Source: Amphiura filiformis (taxonomy: Eukaryota; Echinodermata; Ophiuroidea; Amphilepidida; Amphiuridae). Taken from it: a stretch of DNA of 64,000 nt. Shown one piece after another: positions 1-12,284 of this stretch (position 1 is the stretch's first letter; the number at the start of each line of letters is the position of its first letter). Location of the stretch: NCBI RefSeq assembly GCF_039555335.1, contig NC_092642.1, positions 9,248,752-9,312,751 of the forward strand, given 5' to 3'. The translations under genes and the position numbers were made by a program. The notes below the pieces were generated by a model. It saw only the letters and a program-made list of their open reading frames with translations, was not told where the DNA came from and did not search any database.

Positions 1-150
1 TAGATGTCATGATTCTTCCGATGAAAACGATAAGACTAGCATAAAGGCATACATAGGACAAAATTGTGTTCAATTCGGTGATAATTAATAGATACCCAAG
101 TTACAAGAGTTTACGATGGTGGACAATGGTCAGTCAGAATTAATAGGTAA

Positions 151-1292
151 ATTTTCACGGGAAAATTTTCTGGACACGTGACACCCACGCACTGCGTCAT
201 CATCCCTATATCTTCGTGTCAAAAAATTGCGGCGATAGTACGGCGAATCCTCTCGTTTTTCAAAAGCTACGCATGGCGATTTTGTTCGAGATAGGCCGAG
301 CGACTCCGGCTAAGCATACCATTTACATGATATAATATACCATAGCCCTGTCATAGAGCCTGCCGCTTAGTTTCTATTCTACGATTTGCGCATGATCAGT
401 ACCACATATGGTGTTACTATTATAGAAAATTCGATTTGTTTTCAGGTAAAACGCAGGTTTTGTTTCCAGTACATTAACTCGAAAAGCAATACACTAATTA
501 GCGGGGCCTTGCTGTTTGCTGTGGATATCTTTAACTGCATTTTATAAGTAAAGATTTTGAAATCCAAAGTAAAAATTGTGATATTTTCAACTGTTTTAGA
601 AATGAATTATACAAAGGAACCCGTGTAAAACCCAGGTGCTGTGTCTATAATACAATGTACATTTATCGACTTTCTTTATCTGCGTCAATAATAGAATATC
701 GATTCAATCGAATTAAATACATGTCTCCATTTTGAGTTTGTACTACACCTCCGAGCGACAAAGCGATCGATTTCTAGCCAATCAGATACGGTAGGCCTCC
801 TTTTTTGCGTTCGGTGAAATACCAATCGCCCGTCGCTCACCAACGGAGTATTAAGTTTATATTTATAACACTGGCTGTTAACACTGTGCCACGGGCCGGG
901 CGCAGACATATTATGGAATGTGAACCCGAGCACAGCGGGTGGTCTTCGAATGTATTTGAATAGGAAGAATTCCTCCTTTGATGCAAAATAAGTAATTTGT
1001 CGCAAGTTAAAAATATTATGGTAAGAGTTTCCGTAGATAAATATTTTTTTTCGCAGGTAGATATTTTTGAAATTACGTTTTGATGATATTGTGAAGAAAT
1101 TAAGATTGCATGATATTCAATATATTTGCAATACACAAATTTCCATCGAAATTGCGGCCAAGAATACTATTTCAATTCAAAATTACTAAGACTTGAATAG
1201 CGAGGTCACCGCCGGGGTCAGAGATCTGGCTCGAGGTTACACTTACATTGATACGCATTGGTTACGTGTCCAGAAAATTTTCCCGTGAAAAT
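151..1292. mobile_element. 1.14-kb non-autonomous TIR DNA element
   Basis: Positions 151-182 and 1261-1292 are inverted repeats of 32 bp with one mismatch (ends ATTTTCACGGG...). A flanking TA on each side could be the target duplication (Tc/mariner-like), allowing one extra unpaired base. Small internal frames (685-1136, minus) show no transposase motifs. Confidence 0.7.
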
Positions 1293-1766
1293 ATATCGGA
1301 GAGGATGTGGTTTTTCTGCCGAAAGCAGTATGTATTCGAATTGGAACATGAAACACGACTATTGGGCGAAATAATGGCCGGATTGCCATGACAAATCATT
1401 CTGTCAAGTACATTTGGGCTACGTTTTCCATGTTGCCACGAAGTTCTTACAGTACAAAATGCTCAATGAGTCTGCATTTCGGGCTAATGAATTATGCATT
1501 AGAAAAAAAAAATGACAGGGACGGTCATAAATTCTTTATACGGGGTTGTAGTAAAATGTTTGCCTTGAAGAGTGATTATAAAAATGTTTGACTTGATTCT
1601 GGACTTTGAAAAGAATATAAAGCTTTGAATGTGTAAAGTTTTTATTGTTTTAAAGAAGTTAATCTGAAATAAGGTATCTGTGAAGGATTTTAGGGATATT
1701 TAAAGGGCCTGCTCCCCCCGTCTTACAAATATGTTGAATTTTTTGTGAACGGTAGCTAAATAGTTC

Positions 1767-3643
1767 AGCCTGAGACGAATATTTAGTGGAGATCGGGGCA
1801 AAGTGGAACACGGGGCAAAGCGGAATCATCAGTCGGCTGCGGAGCAGGTGACTACAAGCTCCTATCTTTGGCTGCATCCTTTTTTGTACTTTGTGTACTT
1901 AACCCTCTATCTTTTTAACCAAATATCCCACAGAGTCGTGCGATATGTCAAACTTTTCCTCTGGTCATAAAGAACAAAAAGTCAGTGGTCACATCTCTGT
2001 AGGATCATTGGTTGATGAGATATAGTCACTTTTTTCTACTTTGTGCATTTAACCCTCTATCTTGTTAACCAAATATACCACAGAGTCGTGCGATATGTCA
2101 TACTTTTCCTCTGGTCATAAGGAACAAAAAAGTCAGTGGTCGCATATCTGTAGGATCATTGGTTAACGAGATATAGTCACTTTTTCTACTTTGTGCATTT
2201 AACCCTCTATCTTTTTAACCAAATATACCACAGAGTCGTGCGATATGTCAAACTTTTCCTCTGGTCATAAGGAACAAAAAAGTCAGTGGTCGCATTTCTG
2301 TAGGATCATTGGTTTATGAGATATAGTCACTTTTTTCTACTTTGTGCATTTAGCCCTCTATCTTTTTAACCAAATATACCACAGAGTCGTGCGATATGTC
2401 ATACTTTTCCTCTGGTCATAAGGAACAAAAAAGTCAGTGGTCGCATATCTGTAGGATCATTGGTTAACGAGATATAGTCACTTTTTCTACTTTGTGCATT
2501 TAACCCTCTATCTTTTTAACCAAATATACCACAGAGTCGTGCGATATGTCAAACTTTTCCTCTGGTCATAAGGAACAAAAAAGTCAGTGGTCGCATTTCT
2601 GTAGGATCATTGGTTTATGAGATATAGTCACTTTTTTCTACTTTGTGCATTTAGCCCTCTATCTTTTTAACCAAATATCCCACAGAGTCGTGCGATATGT
2701 CAAACTTTTCCTCTGGTCATAAGGAACAAAAAAGTCAGTGGTCACATCTCTGTGGGATCATTGGTTAATGAGATATAGTCACTTTTTTGTACTTTGTGTA
2801 CTTAACCCTCTATCTTTTTAACCAAATATCCCACAGAGTCGTGCGATATGTCAAACTTTTCCTCTGGTCATAAGGAACAAAAAAGTCAGTGGTCACATCT
2901 CTGTAGGATCATTGGTTAATGAGATATAGTCACTTTTTTGTACTTTGTGTACTTAACCCTCTATCTTTTTAACCAAATATCCCACAGAGTCGTGCGATAT
3001 GTCAAACTTTTCCTCTGGTCATAAGGAACAAAAAAGTCAGTGGTCACATCTCTGTAGGATCATTGGTTAATGAGATATAGTCACTTTTTTCTACTTTGTG
3101 TACTTAACCCTCTATCTTTTTAACCAAATATCCCACAGAGTCGTGCGATATGTCAAACTTTTCCTCTGGCCATAAGGAACAAATAAGTCAGCGGTGGCAT
3201 ATCTGTAGGATCATTGGTTAATGAGATAGAGCTGTTACACTTTTCCAATTTTGTGCATTTAACCCTCTATCTTTTTAACCAAATATTCTAGAGAGTCGTG
3301 CGATATGTCAAACTTTTCGTCTGGTCATAAGGAACAAAAAATTCAGTGGTCGCGTATCTGTACGATCATTGGTTAATGAGATATAGTCACTTATTGTACT
3401 TTGTGCACTTAACTCTGTATCTTTTTAATCAAATATCCTAAAGAGTCGTGCGATATGTCGAACTTTTCCTCCGGTCATAAGGAACAAAAAGGTTGATTGG
3501 CGCGAGGTTCATATTGGTGCGTATGCACCAAATATGTATCTTGTAAACCTTACGTTTTGCCTTGCTTGCTCGTAATCCTGTTTGGGCTGGACAAAAATAT
3601 GTTCCACTTTCCCCGATCTCCCTGGTAATATTCGTCTTAAGCT
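1767..3643. mobile_element. TIR-bounded element carrying an internal 150-bp satellite
   Basis: Left end 1767-1809 and right end 3601-3643 are about 43-bp inverted repeats (left reads agcctgagacgaatattt..., right its complement with a few mismatches and a 1-nt gap). Nearly all the interior is a tandem array (1880-3490). Such TIR elements with internal tandem repeats are known in marine invertebrates; the family here is not recognised. Confidence 0.7.
1880..3490. repeat. Tandem satellite, 11 copies of 150-151 bp
   Basis: The anchor gagtcgtgcgatatgtc occurs at 1933, 2083, 2233, 2384, 2534, 2685, 2836, 2987, 3138, 3293 and 3443. Spacing is 150-151 except once 155. The third/fourth copies are repeated almost exactly as the fifth/sixth, suggesting higher-order dimer expansion; outer copies are more diverged. 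Confidence 0.95.
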
Positions 3644-4056
3644 TACTGATTTTCTTTATTTTATTACTAGTATATTGTGAAAAACCATGTAGCTGTGGTG
3701 TTAGCTCAATATGCTAGGAAAATATTATAACCGATGACCCCATGTTGAATTTGGCTAAATCAGCTGTATTTTTGCTGATAAAATAGCACGTACTCGATCG
3801 ACATCCGCCATCTTGTATTTAAAATGCCTAGCAACTGTCACTCAAACTTACGATGTGTCAACTGCCGTTCACTTTTATACAGGGATTGAATACGAGTGTC
3901 ACGGCCCGGGGTTTAGTGTGCATTCAAATCCTTACTAGCCGTCGGAAATGACTGCAAATTACACATTTGTAATCATTTTGACCACAAAATATGATGTGAA
4001 ACACAGGTAAGCAATGAGAACAAATCCTACATTTGAAATTTATAGCTTACTACAAC

Positions 4057-4082
4057 CTGAGACTAGCATTGACTAGTCTCAG
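4057..4082. repeat. Small perfect hairpin
   Basis: ctgagactag and its complement ctagtctcag are separated by a few bases. No terminator role is implied in this eukaryotic setting. Confidence 0.5.
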
Positions 4083-4256
4083 CTGCATGTACTCATCTGA
4101 ATTCCTACTGACTGAAGACAGCCTGAAGACATAATCATAATTCATATACATGTCAGATGTATAATTGTATTGGCAAATATCCACAAAAGCGTTCATTATC
4201 AATTTATTTTGATAAATTGTCACATTTTATGCCATGTATTATATTCTTAAAACTAA

Positions 4257-4665
4257 CCGGTGGATTTGCGAACAATTTGTCGCAATAAATGACGTTCGCG
4301 GTGAAACGGTGGGCCAAAATGGGTTATAAAAAAAATTATTTGGTAATATGCACACGAATGGTCAAATTAATAGAAAAATACCTGTGATAAATTTATCTGT
4401 ACACATTGTCGCACTCCGAGTGACGTATGGTATATTTGCAACCCTGTGGTGGATTTGCGAACAATTTGTCGACATAAATAACGTTCGTGGAGAAACGGTC
4501 GCCCAAAATGCATTATTTTTGGTAATATGCAGACGAATGGCCAAATTAATAGAAAAATACCTGTGATAAATTTATCTGTACAAATTGTCGCACTCCGAGT
4601 GACATATGGTATATTTGCAACCCTGCTGTGGATTTGCGAACAATTTGTTGACATAAATGACGCTT
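4257..4665. repeat. Tandem repeat, about 2.3 copies of 180-189 bp
   Basis: The block beginning tggatttgcgaacaatttgt recurs at 4261, 4450 and 4629. It creates spurious open frames on both strands that I do not regard as genes. Confidence 0.85.
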
Positions 4666-5730
4666 GCGGAGAAATTATTAGAAAAAAAGCTTTTATTTTG
4701 CCTAGGCCTGTCCTCCATGCTAGGCAGGGTCTTAGGCAGGATCAGAAGGTTTGGGTGTGTAAATTTAAAAACTGGGGGTGTAAATTTAAAATTTATGTAC
4801 AAAGTGGGCAAAAACTGGGTGTGTATATTCCTGCATTAAATACATCAGAATTATTACCATTGCAAGATGGCTTAAATAAAGCTAGTTCACCACGTAAACT
4901 TGTATGGCTCAAAATTGGGACCGCTCGCCATTAAGTTTACTGTCATTGCGTATTTTGAAATTGTTGACGTTTTAATGATCCCCGATTTCCGGTTGATTAT
5001 TTTAGCTGTGTCACGTCACGCGCATGACGCTGGTGGTAACCAGCCTAGCCTAACTTCAGTAAAAAAAAATACGATCGCCGATATCGATGTGATGGATGTG
5101 ATGTGGGACTTGCATAGGATTACACAGAGATATTTCTTGCCAAAATTTGACCATTTGTAGGCAAGTTGGCCTTACTTTGTCTGCGTTGTGTGATAAAAGG
5201 GCAGTCTTAAGTATACGCGCAACGCTTTTGATGTTTTGGGAGACAGTGAGGATCCGAAACAGCGGGTGGCGGAGCTTATTCTTGACTGTTTAATATTCAT
5301 TCAATACGCTGCCTTACGGTAATAGTCTTATACGATGGACAGATAGTATCAGTTTGTGAATATGAGGACATCGTATAATGTACTCTTGAGGCATTGTCTT
5401 TTTTAAAGACATTTCTTGTTTGTCAATAATATCAAGAAGGCTTCGGTGTTGAATCCATAAGGTGCTTTTGGCTCGGGTAAGTTGTCCAGGAAATTGCGAC
5501 TGAGGAAGTTGCACAGAAGTGGTGATCGGAGAAAGGCAAAGAAGACAGAAGTTTTCCATAGATTGTGATATACGGAAATGATTAAAAATCATCATAAGTG
5601 TTAATTAATTTTAACGTTTTTAATCACGTCACGGACACCATATTCATGACGTTAATAAAAATCCGTTTTGTATAGTCATCTGACCTATCATTGCAGATAA
5701 GATTATAGTCTTTATCAGTCTCGTAATCTT
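4666..5730. other. No gene recognised
   Basis: AT-rich sequence with short open frames lacking recognisable domains or splice context. Confidence 0.5.
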
Positions 5731-6105
5731 AAGGTTGGTCTGAACCCTGGAATTATGGAAACTTTCGGGCCTCATAACTGCTAAATTGTTGTTGGAGTAT
5801 ATAAAAGTATTTAGAATGGCAAAGACTTGATAAGTTCATCTGTGAGGTCACATTTGGGCCAAAATGCTCATTTTTGGCTCAAAATCCCCCAAAACGGGTT
5901 TTTGGCCCACTTCTTTTCGTAAAACGTATCAAAAAAATTCTTGGGCCAAAATTTTTATTTTTTTTATTTTTAAAAACTAGATAAAAATATCTAGGAGCCG
6001 TTTTTTCATTTTTTTGAATTTCGAACAACTCCGAAAAATGTGCACCCAAAAATGGTCAAAAAATGCTGAATTGTCAAAAAAATCATAAAAAAGCCTAAAT
6101 TTCTC
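5731..6105. repeat. Dispersed repeat family R1, copy 1
   Basis: Begins aaggttggtctgaaccctgg and is shared with 20351-20755. The first 300 bp align directly; the segment 6031-6098 corresponds to 20660-20755 in inverted orientation. Interior is poly-A/poly-T rich with repeated ggccaaaat words. Confidence 0.75.
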
Positions 6106-6249
6106 ATAAACATTCAATATTTGTATACCAATTAGTAATTTTTAGCGGGTTCGCCAGAGGACAAATTTAGAACTGTCAAGCTTTCGTCAGGTGTTGCTCT
6201 GACTTCTTCAGGACAAAATACCTAAGTATGAGACATGTAGGCAGCCCCT

Positions 6250-6505
6250 TGCCAACTGATGGCTCTGAAAAGAGCCGTTCACTAAAAACTATCCCTTATC
6301 AACAGAGAACAAGCAGACATCGCCTATCTGCTAATGTAAAATTTTTTGGTGGCTATGAAAAGAGCCGTTCACTGAGGATCGCCTTTGTCAACAGAGATAC
6401 GTAAATAAGTTGTGGCTCTGAAGTGCCGTACACTGAAGATTGCCCCGTGTCAACCGAGAACAATTAAGCAGATCTCGCCTATCTGCAAATGTAAAATTAG
6501 GTTTG
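6250..6505 (-). repeat. Three tandem relics of a histone-mRNA-type 3' stem-loop
   Basis: On the minus strand 6261-6276 reads ggctcttttcagagcc, identical to the metazoan replication-dependent histone 3' stem-loop (6-bp stem, 4-nt loop), preceded by gaac and followed by atcag. A second copy at 6351-6366 has one stem mismatch and is followed by acca; a third at 6414-6428 is more decayed. About 70 bp of shared flanking sequence (agcagataggcga..., ctgttgac) shows the unit was duplicated as 60-90-bp repeats. No histone coding sequence is near. Confidence 0.6.
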
Positions 6506-6752
6506 TAGGCCTATAACAATTGAGAATTGACTCGTTGTACAGCAAACCTCTATTTTGGAGATACAGCAATATTTTTGGCACGCACTCCCAAAACACGCAC
6601 CTCCTTACTAAACACCCGCACACACTACGTCACAAACTCAAAACTACTATTTGCCTGGTTCCATCAGAATGGTTAAAAAAAAAGTTACATTTTGTTACCC
6701 ACTGTTCGAAAAACACACTCTGAATAATATTTCTTTGTACTTAATTCCAAAG

Positions 6753-6929
6753 ATATCTTCTGTACTCGGACTTACATGGGTCCTGATGTTTATTGCCAGC
6801 GGAGTTGATCATGAGGTGTTGTGGTGGTTTGCCGTAATTTTCAATTCTCTTCAAGGAGTCCATATTTTCATCGTGTTTGGATTCAACGCAAGAGTACGTC
6901 AAATGTGGAGGGATTCTTTCAAACAATAG
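6753..6929 (+). CDS. Adhesion GPCR (class B2) last coding exon, TM6-TM7, partial gene
   Basis: 58 codons plus stop TAG. It reads ISSVLGLTWVLMFIASG, then LWWFAVIFNSLQGVHIFIVF and a short tail ending RQMWRDSFKQ. LGLTWV (TM6) and FNSLQG (TM7) are the characteristic motifs of adhesion GPCR seven-helix domains. A candidate acceptor (ttccaaag) precedes ATA at phase 0; the frame remains open upstream to 6651 without recognisable TM5 sequence, so I start at the splice site. A polyA-type AATAAA follows at about 6935. No upstream exons were found in 1-6600, so they are either beyond the window start or this is a detached exon or pseudogene fragment. The short tail (about 14 residues after TM7) is unusual for the family. 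Confidence 0.8.
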   Translation: MSSVLGLTWVLMFIASGVDHEVLWWFAVIFNSLQGVHIFIVFGFNARVRQMWRDSFKQ

Positions 6930-7104
6930 AGTTGAATAAATATACTCCCTCGTCGGACCTAGCATTTAAACCAACATCCTCATTATAATTATTAATAATA
7001 TAATATGCACCATATCATGATCATGAAGTAGGGACGCAACACGTTAATGACGTTTTCGTATGTCTATGGTTTGTGGATGTGTTCGCCTCAACCCGCACCA
7101 TTCA

Positions 7105-7262
7105 TTAAGGGAGTGTTCATTAATACTTTGGTGGGGGGGCTGGTCATCCTCCAATTTTTCGCTCGAAAACTTTTTTGACCCCCCTCGATGGACCGCTAAA
7201 CTTTTTTTGACCCCCCTCTTTTGACAGACAAAACTTTTTTGACCCCCCCCCCCATTATCGTA
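7105..7262. repeat. MITE-like repeat R2 with C-rich runs, copy 1
   Basis: Starts agggagtgttcattaa and contains three copies of an aaaacttttttgacccccc unit. The end motif recurs inverted at 12402-12434. Confidence 0.55.
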
Positions 7263-7265
7263 TAA

Positions 7266-8359
7266 CAAACATTATTCTTAATAGTGTTGTTTCCAGTGGT
7301 GTGGTATCTGGGTCACATGTCATTGAGGGAGGTAAATGTTTGAAACATTCCCGGTGGGGCAATTGCGCATGAAATACAAGCACAAGGAAATTTTCATTTT
7401 ATACTTAATTTAGATTTGTCCCAAATCAGGGTGCTTATCTGATTTTACAGGTATTAATGAAATAGAGGATTTATTTTGAGGTTCATAGGCACATCAGCAT
7501 ATAATTTGGAATTTTGGATCCGTGGCTTTTATGATAGTACAAGTGCAAAAATTTGGCCATATTGAAGCTTGAATGGTCAACTATTGTTAAAATTGGTACT
7601 AATTTATGCAAAAAGCTAAAATGGTCAAATATGAGATTAATTTGGTCACATAAATGTACACAGGTATCAGTTTTGGCCCCCAAAGACCGTGGCACCTGGG
7701 CCTGTGCCCACTCTGCCCTATGGTAAATCTACCCATGGGCCTATGTGTACAAAATAATTTTGCAATAAGAAATAGTAAACTGAAGTGTGCAGTTTACGTG
7801 CAAAGAAATCCAATGACTGTATTTGCAATATTTTCTTGATTTAGTTGTATTTTGATCAGATTGGTACATACTCATGTTTGAAGAGATATAAAATTCTATG
7901 ATAAAAAGTGTCAGTATTTGTTAGACCAACCAAGATGTTGCATGTTACTGATCATCTTTAATATTATGGTCCTGTGTCATAAACTGGGGTACCTTTGTGT
8001 TACATGTCACAATTTGTTGAAAATCAGAGGTGGTGTGGTATAAAGTGCTGTAACATTTTTTCCATAAATCTGACAATAGTAAAAGTATATATTTTCGGAT
8101 AGCTTATAATATAGGGATAATAACTTTTTGAGTTTCAAGTTGATATACAGGGTTGCCCAAAATATATACAGGGTGAAACAAAAAGAAAGTGCTTGAAAAC
8201 TTGTCCATGTAATTTATCTATTTATTTTTCACTGAAATGATTTTAGCAATAATTGTGATATATTTGAATAGTATAATGACGAAGCTTTCACAAAATATAC
8301 AGTTTGTTTAAGTTTTACCTAAAGTTAAAATATACAGGGTTATGCCAAATACCTGTACA
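7266..8359. other. No gene recognised
   Basis: AT-rich; short spurious frames only. Around 8150-8345 the phrase atacagggt recurs three times, typical of small transposon ends. Confidence 0.5.
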
Positions 8360-8582
8360 AAATTTATATAAAATATTTAGATAACTGTTTATGTACACAT
8401 TATTTGGCCAAGTATTAACAAATGAATACCCAAATATACTCCAGAATGACTTGAATGTTGCAGATTACAGTAAAAATGTTAAATTATGCCATACAAAATT
8501 ATACAGTGTGTCATTAAAAAGTAACACAACATAATTTCTATGTAAAATTATACAGGGTGTGATTTAATAGTAACGCAACAGG
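8360..8582. repeat. Dispersed repeat R3, copy 1
   Basis: Near-identical to 10565-10792. Includes two tandem 55-bp units that begin tacagtgtgtcattaa / tacagggtgtgattta. Confidence 0.85.
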
Positions 8583-8775
8583 TTGAAAGAGGTCGAAAAA
8601 GAGGAAAGTAAGCCAAATTATTAACGAGTCAATCAAAGTCGCTATCTTGGTACCATATTGCACCCCATTTGTTGTTAGTTGGAAAGAATTTCAAATAATA
8701 TTGAATGAAAACAGCAATGTAACTGTGTGGGGTTGGCGTGCCGATATTATGACAATAAATGACAAAAGTCTCGTT

Positions 8776-9155
8776 TCGCTTAAGGCCAAGTAAATAAAAA
8801 ACCATGTTTCTCGTCCCTCCCGCTTCCTTTTTGAAGATTTCGCATTTTCTTTTTATTTTGCAATCTTTCTGTCATAACTTTTTGTAAAGATACTAGAGAA
8901 GTTGCAACTTCTTCTTATAAGCCTTTACAATAGTATTAGAAGCATTTGTGAAAATGACCAGAGGGGTTGACATCTCAAAACAACAGAATGTTTTTCAGCA
9001 CCTAATCTTTACGCTATAAAAAGGATAAAAAGTGTTTAAATAGGGCAATTTAGAGCATTTTTTCAATAAAAAATAAAAAATAAAAAGCCCCTCTTCCTCC
9101 TATTTTTCCAAAACCTGGACGAGAAACATGTTTTATTTTTTACTTTGCCTAACGG
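8776..9155. mobile_element. MITE, about 380 bp, with 40-bp TIRs
   Basis: 8776-8815 and 9117-9155 are imperfect inverted repeats that share the inner part catgtttctcgtcc. No coding capacity. Confidence 0.65.
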
Positions 9156-9785
9156 GGATTCCCTTACAGATTCCCTCTTAAAACATAAATTCTACGTATA
9201 TTGTGAACGTCAGCGCATTATTATGACAATTATTATGACAATAAATCAAAATAATGACGACAAAAGGTTCATTTGAGACATTGCGACACTGAAACATTGC
9301 GAAACTGGTTAGGTTAGGGTTTAAGACGCGGTATAGCTAAGTTTATAAGCATATTCAGCAGTTGGCCTAATTAAAGATACGGACGGTAGACATTGACCAG
9401 TGAACTACATTCATTGTGTTTGTAAAGTACAATCCACCTCATTGGTCAAATATTAGTCGCCTCTAGATAGAGTATACTATAGGGCGTCCATACGTCCATA
9501 CACCATAGGTTCTCGAATGTAAAGATTCAGGCTAATTAAAATTCGATATTGGTTGGTTATGTATATCATATGATACTTGAGATGCAGGTGTTTTAATCAG
9601 TCCACGTAAAAGGCAGTATATACAATAAAATACTGTGTGTGGTTGTATTTAGTAGGTAATTGGTATATGAATGTTTTGCAATCAGTTTGCTGCCAAGGTA
9701 AACGTAGTTTCTACCTTTAATTAGCAAAGTATATGTTGCGTTTTGCCTTGGAGACCAGACTAGACAATTAGTTGCGTGCCGATTT

Positions 9786-10016
9786 ATGCATGACCCTGAT
9801 ATTGAACTTAAACCTACTCCGAGACAATCGCTTGACGTTATTGACATGAATAGAAACAATGACGGTGACTTTTTCGACTCAGTGCGTCTTAATAGGCAAA
9901 TCATTCCTGAAGTTTATCCTTCCGTTGGCTTGCAAACAATGTCTTTTGAATCTAAGCCCATCGAGCGTAAAAAATTGGAAAGACTAAGAATCACATGTCT
10001 AGCGATGCCGACATAA
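9786..10016 (+). CDS. Hypothetical 76-codon open frame, possibly an exon
   Basis: The open frame is hydrophilic (DIELKPTPRQSLDVIDMNRN..., ending ERLRITCLAMPT) and richer in CG-containing codons than surrounding AT-rich DNA. No known domain is recognised. It lies 3 kb downstream of the adhesion GPCR exon on the same strand and could be an alternative cytoplasmic-tail exon, or a transposon fragment. Candidate acceptor: ag at 9770-9771. Function unknown. Confidence 0.25.
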   Translation: MHDPDIELKPTPRQSLDVIDMNRNNDGDFFDSVRLNRQIIPEVYPSVGLQTMSFESKPIERKKLERLRITCLAMPT

Positions 10017-10163
10017 TTATTCCAGGCAATCTAGCTGTTTTTCAGTCTCTCTACTTCAAAATACGTACATTTTTATGATGTCCATAGAACACAATACTAA
10101 AAGTCTTCAAATATTCCAGCAGGGGAAAGGGGTATACTTTGCATAAAACCAAAATGAGAACCC

Positions 10164-10428
10164 GGGCTTAGGGTAACTTGGGGTAATATGGCAGCTAGCA
10201 GTAACTACCCATTTTTGCAAAATTGCCGTGCAAAATTGTTGATTTTCTGATGGATAATCAGGCTGCTGCACGTATTCCTATGTTTAGAGCTCAAAGGACA
10301 TTCGAAAGGTCGCATTAGACCCAATGATTCAACAGCGGGCTGTACAATTTTCTCTACAAGCAGATTTTTGTGTAGGGTGCCATATTTCCCCAAGGTGTCA
10401 TATTACCCCAACTGACCCTATACATTAT
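10164..10428. mobile_element. MITE, about 265 bp
   Basis: Left end ttagggtaacttggggtaat and right end (complement) tagggtcagttggggtaa are inverted repeats; ggggtaatatg words are repeated near both ends. Confidence 0.6.
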
Positions 10429-10564
10429 ATGTATATAATTAATGCTCCCAATACCATTGCTACATATGATTTAGTACACCATTACATCTTCTTTCTTTAA
10501 AAGGACATTCAGAGATCTGTCAAATTCAAACTACATTATCCCCACTAGAATATTTACATATTAT

Positions 10565-10792
10565 AATTTATATAAAATATTTAGATATAAACTGTTTATG
10601 TACACATTATTTGGCCAACTATTAACAAATGAATACCCAAATATACTCATAGAATGACTTAGATGTTGCAGATTACAGTAAAAATGTTAAATTATGCCAT
10701 ACAAAATTATACAGCGTGTCATTAAAAAGTAACAAAACATATAATTTCTATGTAAAATTATACAGGGTATGATTTAATAGTAACGCAACATA
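10565..10792. repeat. Dispersed repeat R3, copy 2
   Basis: Direct copy of 8360-8582, same orientation, 2.2 kb apart. Confidence 0.85.
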
Positions 10793-10799
10793 ATTTCTG

Positions 10800-11439
10800 C
10801 TATTTTATGTTGTGAAAAGAAAAAAACAGGCTTAAAACATGAACATGTTTTCTACATATACATCATCCCATGAAGCAATCCCTTGTTAGGCCTAATTATT
10901 TTTAAAAGGAATGGATACTAGCCGTGTTTATACACTTCACCATACTTGTATAGGGTGTAACATAAAATTCCATGATTTGATATTTTCACAATTGTATGTG
11001 ATCTAACTTCAGACATACGTCGTACCTTGTTCCTTACAAAATGTTTCATACAGTGTAATTCCAGTGTATTTGGTAATGCTTAAGCATGTCAATAACTAGG
11101 TATGATAATTGAAATGTGTACAATTTGCCCAATATACATAGGCCTATTAGAATTTGGAAGTTCAAAAATAAAAAATATATTTTGAAAAGATTAGGACATA
11201 TTTTGTGATACCTTATACGATTTATACAAGTGATTCTATATTCCTAGAGTCAGCAGGTTTCCAAAAATGTATACTCTTACTATTCTAGGGTGATTGGCTC
11301 ACAAGATGAAAAAAATGTGTATGCTATGCAATTGCGCAACTTTACACTTCAAATTACTGAGTCTTGCATAACGACAAACAGCATGGTCATGTGACGTGCA
11401 TTTTCCCAGATCTCGGAGGTTTGTAATTTCGCTGCCATG
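10800..11439. other. No gene recognised
   Basis: AT-rich, no domains or strong repeats seen. Confidence 0.5.
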
Positions 11440-11738
11440 GTGAATCATCACAATCAGATCGCATCAACTAGGCTGGTTATCCCGAACCTGTCACAAACCT
11501 ATCCACACGTAGATGGTAGCATCCACCAATTATCTGTGCAGCTCCCCAAATTCCATTAGGTGAAGGAAGTTTTTGATAACCAAACAACTAATAACTGATT
11601 TTTGAAAGCAGGAGGAAACCGGAGAAAACCTGCGAGAGCGAGCATGGACCAAGTGCATATGCGTCCTTGAGCCGCGCCGGGGCTTTAACCCAGGACCTCG
11701 GTGGTGCAAGGCGAGGTAACAACCGCTGCGATCCCTAG
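11440..11738 (-). mobile_element. tRNA-derived SINE
   Basis: On the minus strand, a tRNA-like head (A-box-like gcagcggttgttacctcg and B-box-like tcctgggttaaagccccg, about 11680-11735) is followed by ggttttctccggtttcctcc, a phrase common in invertebrate tRNA SINEs. The 3' part contains ggggagctgc, shared with the SINE at 59399. Confidence 0.65.
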
Positions 11739-12284
11739 GGTTTTTGTTATAATAAAATCAATTTAATAATATCTAACTGCAACATTTTCCCTTTAAAATG
11801 AGACCAAATATTATTATTTCAATTAAGGTTTGCCAACAAAAATTACTAGTAACAAAATTACAAATGATATAGTGAAAAAGTGTGATTCTGCATAGACTTT
11901 ATACAGTCCCTCTCCCTAATCCTCCTCCCCCTATAAATCCTCAACCACCCTTGGCACATTTCATTTAAAATGTCATGAAAAAATAATGAAAGATGATTTG
12001 AAAACAGCACTTTACATGAGTAATAAAGAATAAATTAGCTTAAATTTAAGGCCTTAATGAGCCTTCTGGGTGAAGAATACTCAGGAGACAATGTTTTGTA
12101 ATTCATACTGCACGTCAAAATGTAACAAAACCACCTTTTTGGATACCCCAGTATATTGCCCAGGACCTTATATTAATTAATAGATATGTGTACACTAAGT
12201 GCCATCATTTTTTCAAACAAAAGCACTGAAAACCCAAACTTGCCCATGTTAAAAGTGACATAGAGGGTCTCAATGCGCGCGAAA

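Noticed and set aside
685..1136. Possible transposase frames inside the 151-1292 element
   Set aside because: About 100 codons each, overlapping in two frames, with no DDE or DNA-binding motif visible.
1880..3490. CRISPR-like array
   Set aside because: Whole 150-bp units repeat without unique spacers; it is a eukaryotic satellite inside a TIR element.
4348..4934. Overlapping open frames on both strands
   Set aside because: They arise from the 180-189-bp tandem repeat; both strands stay open in parallel and no domain is present.
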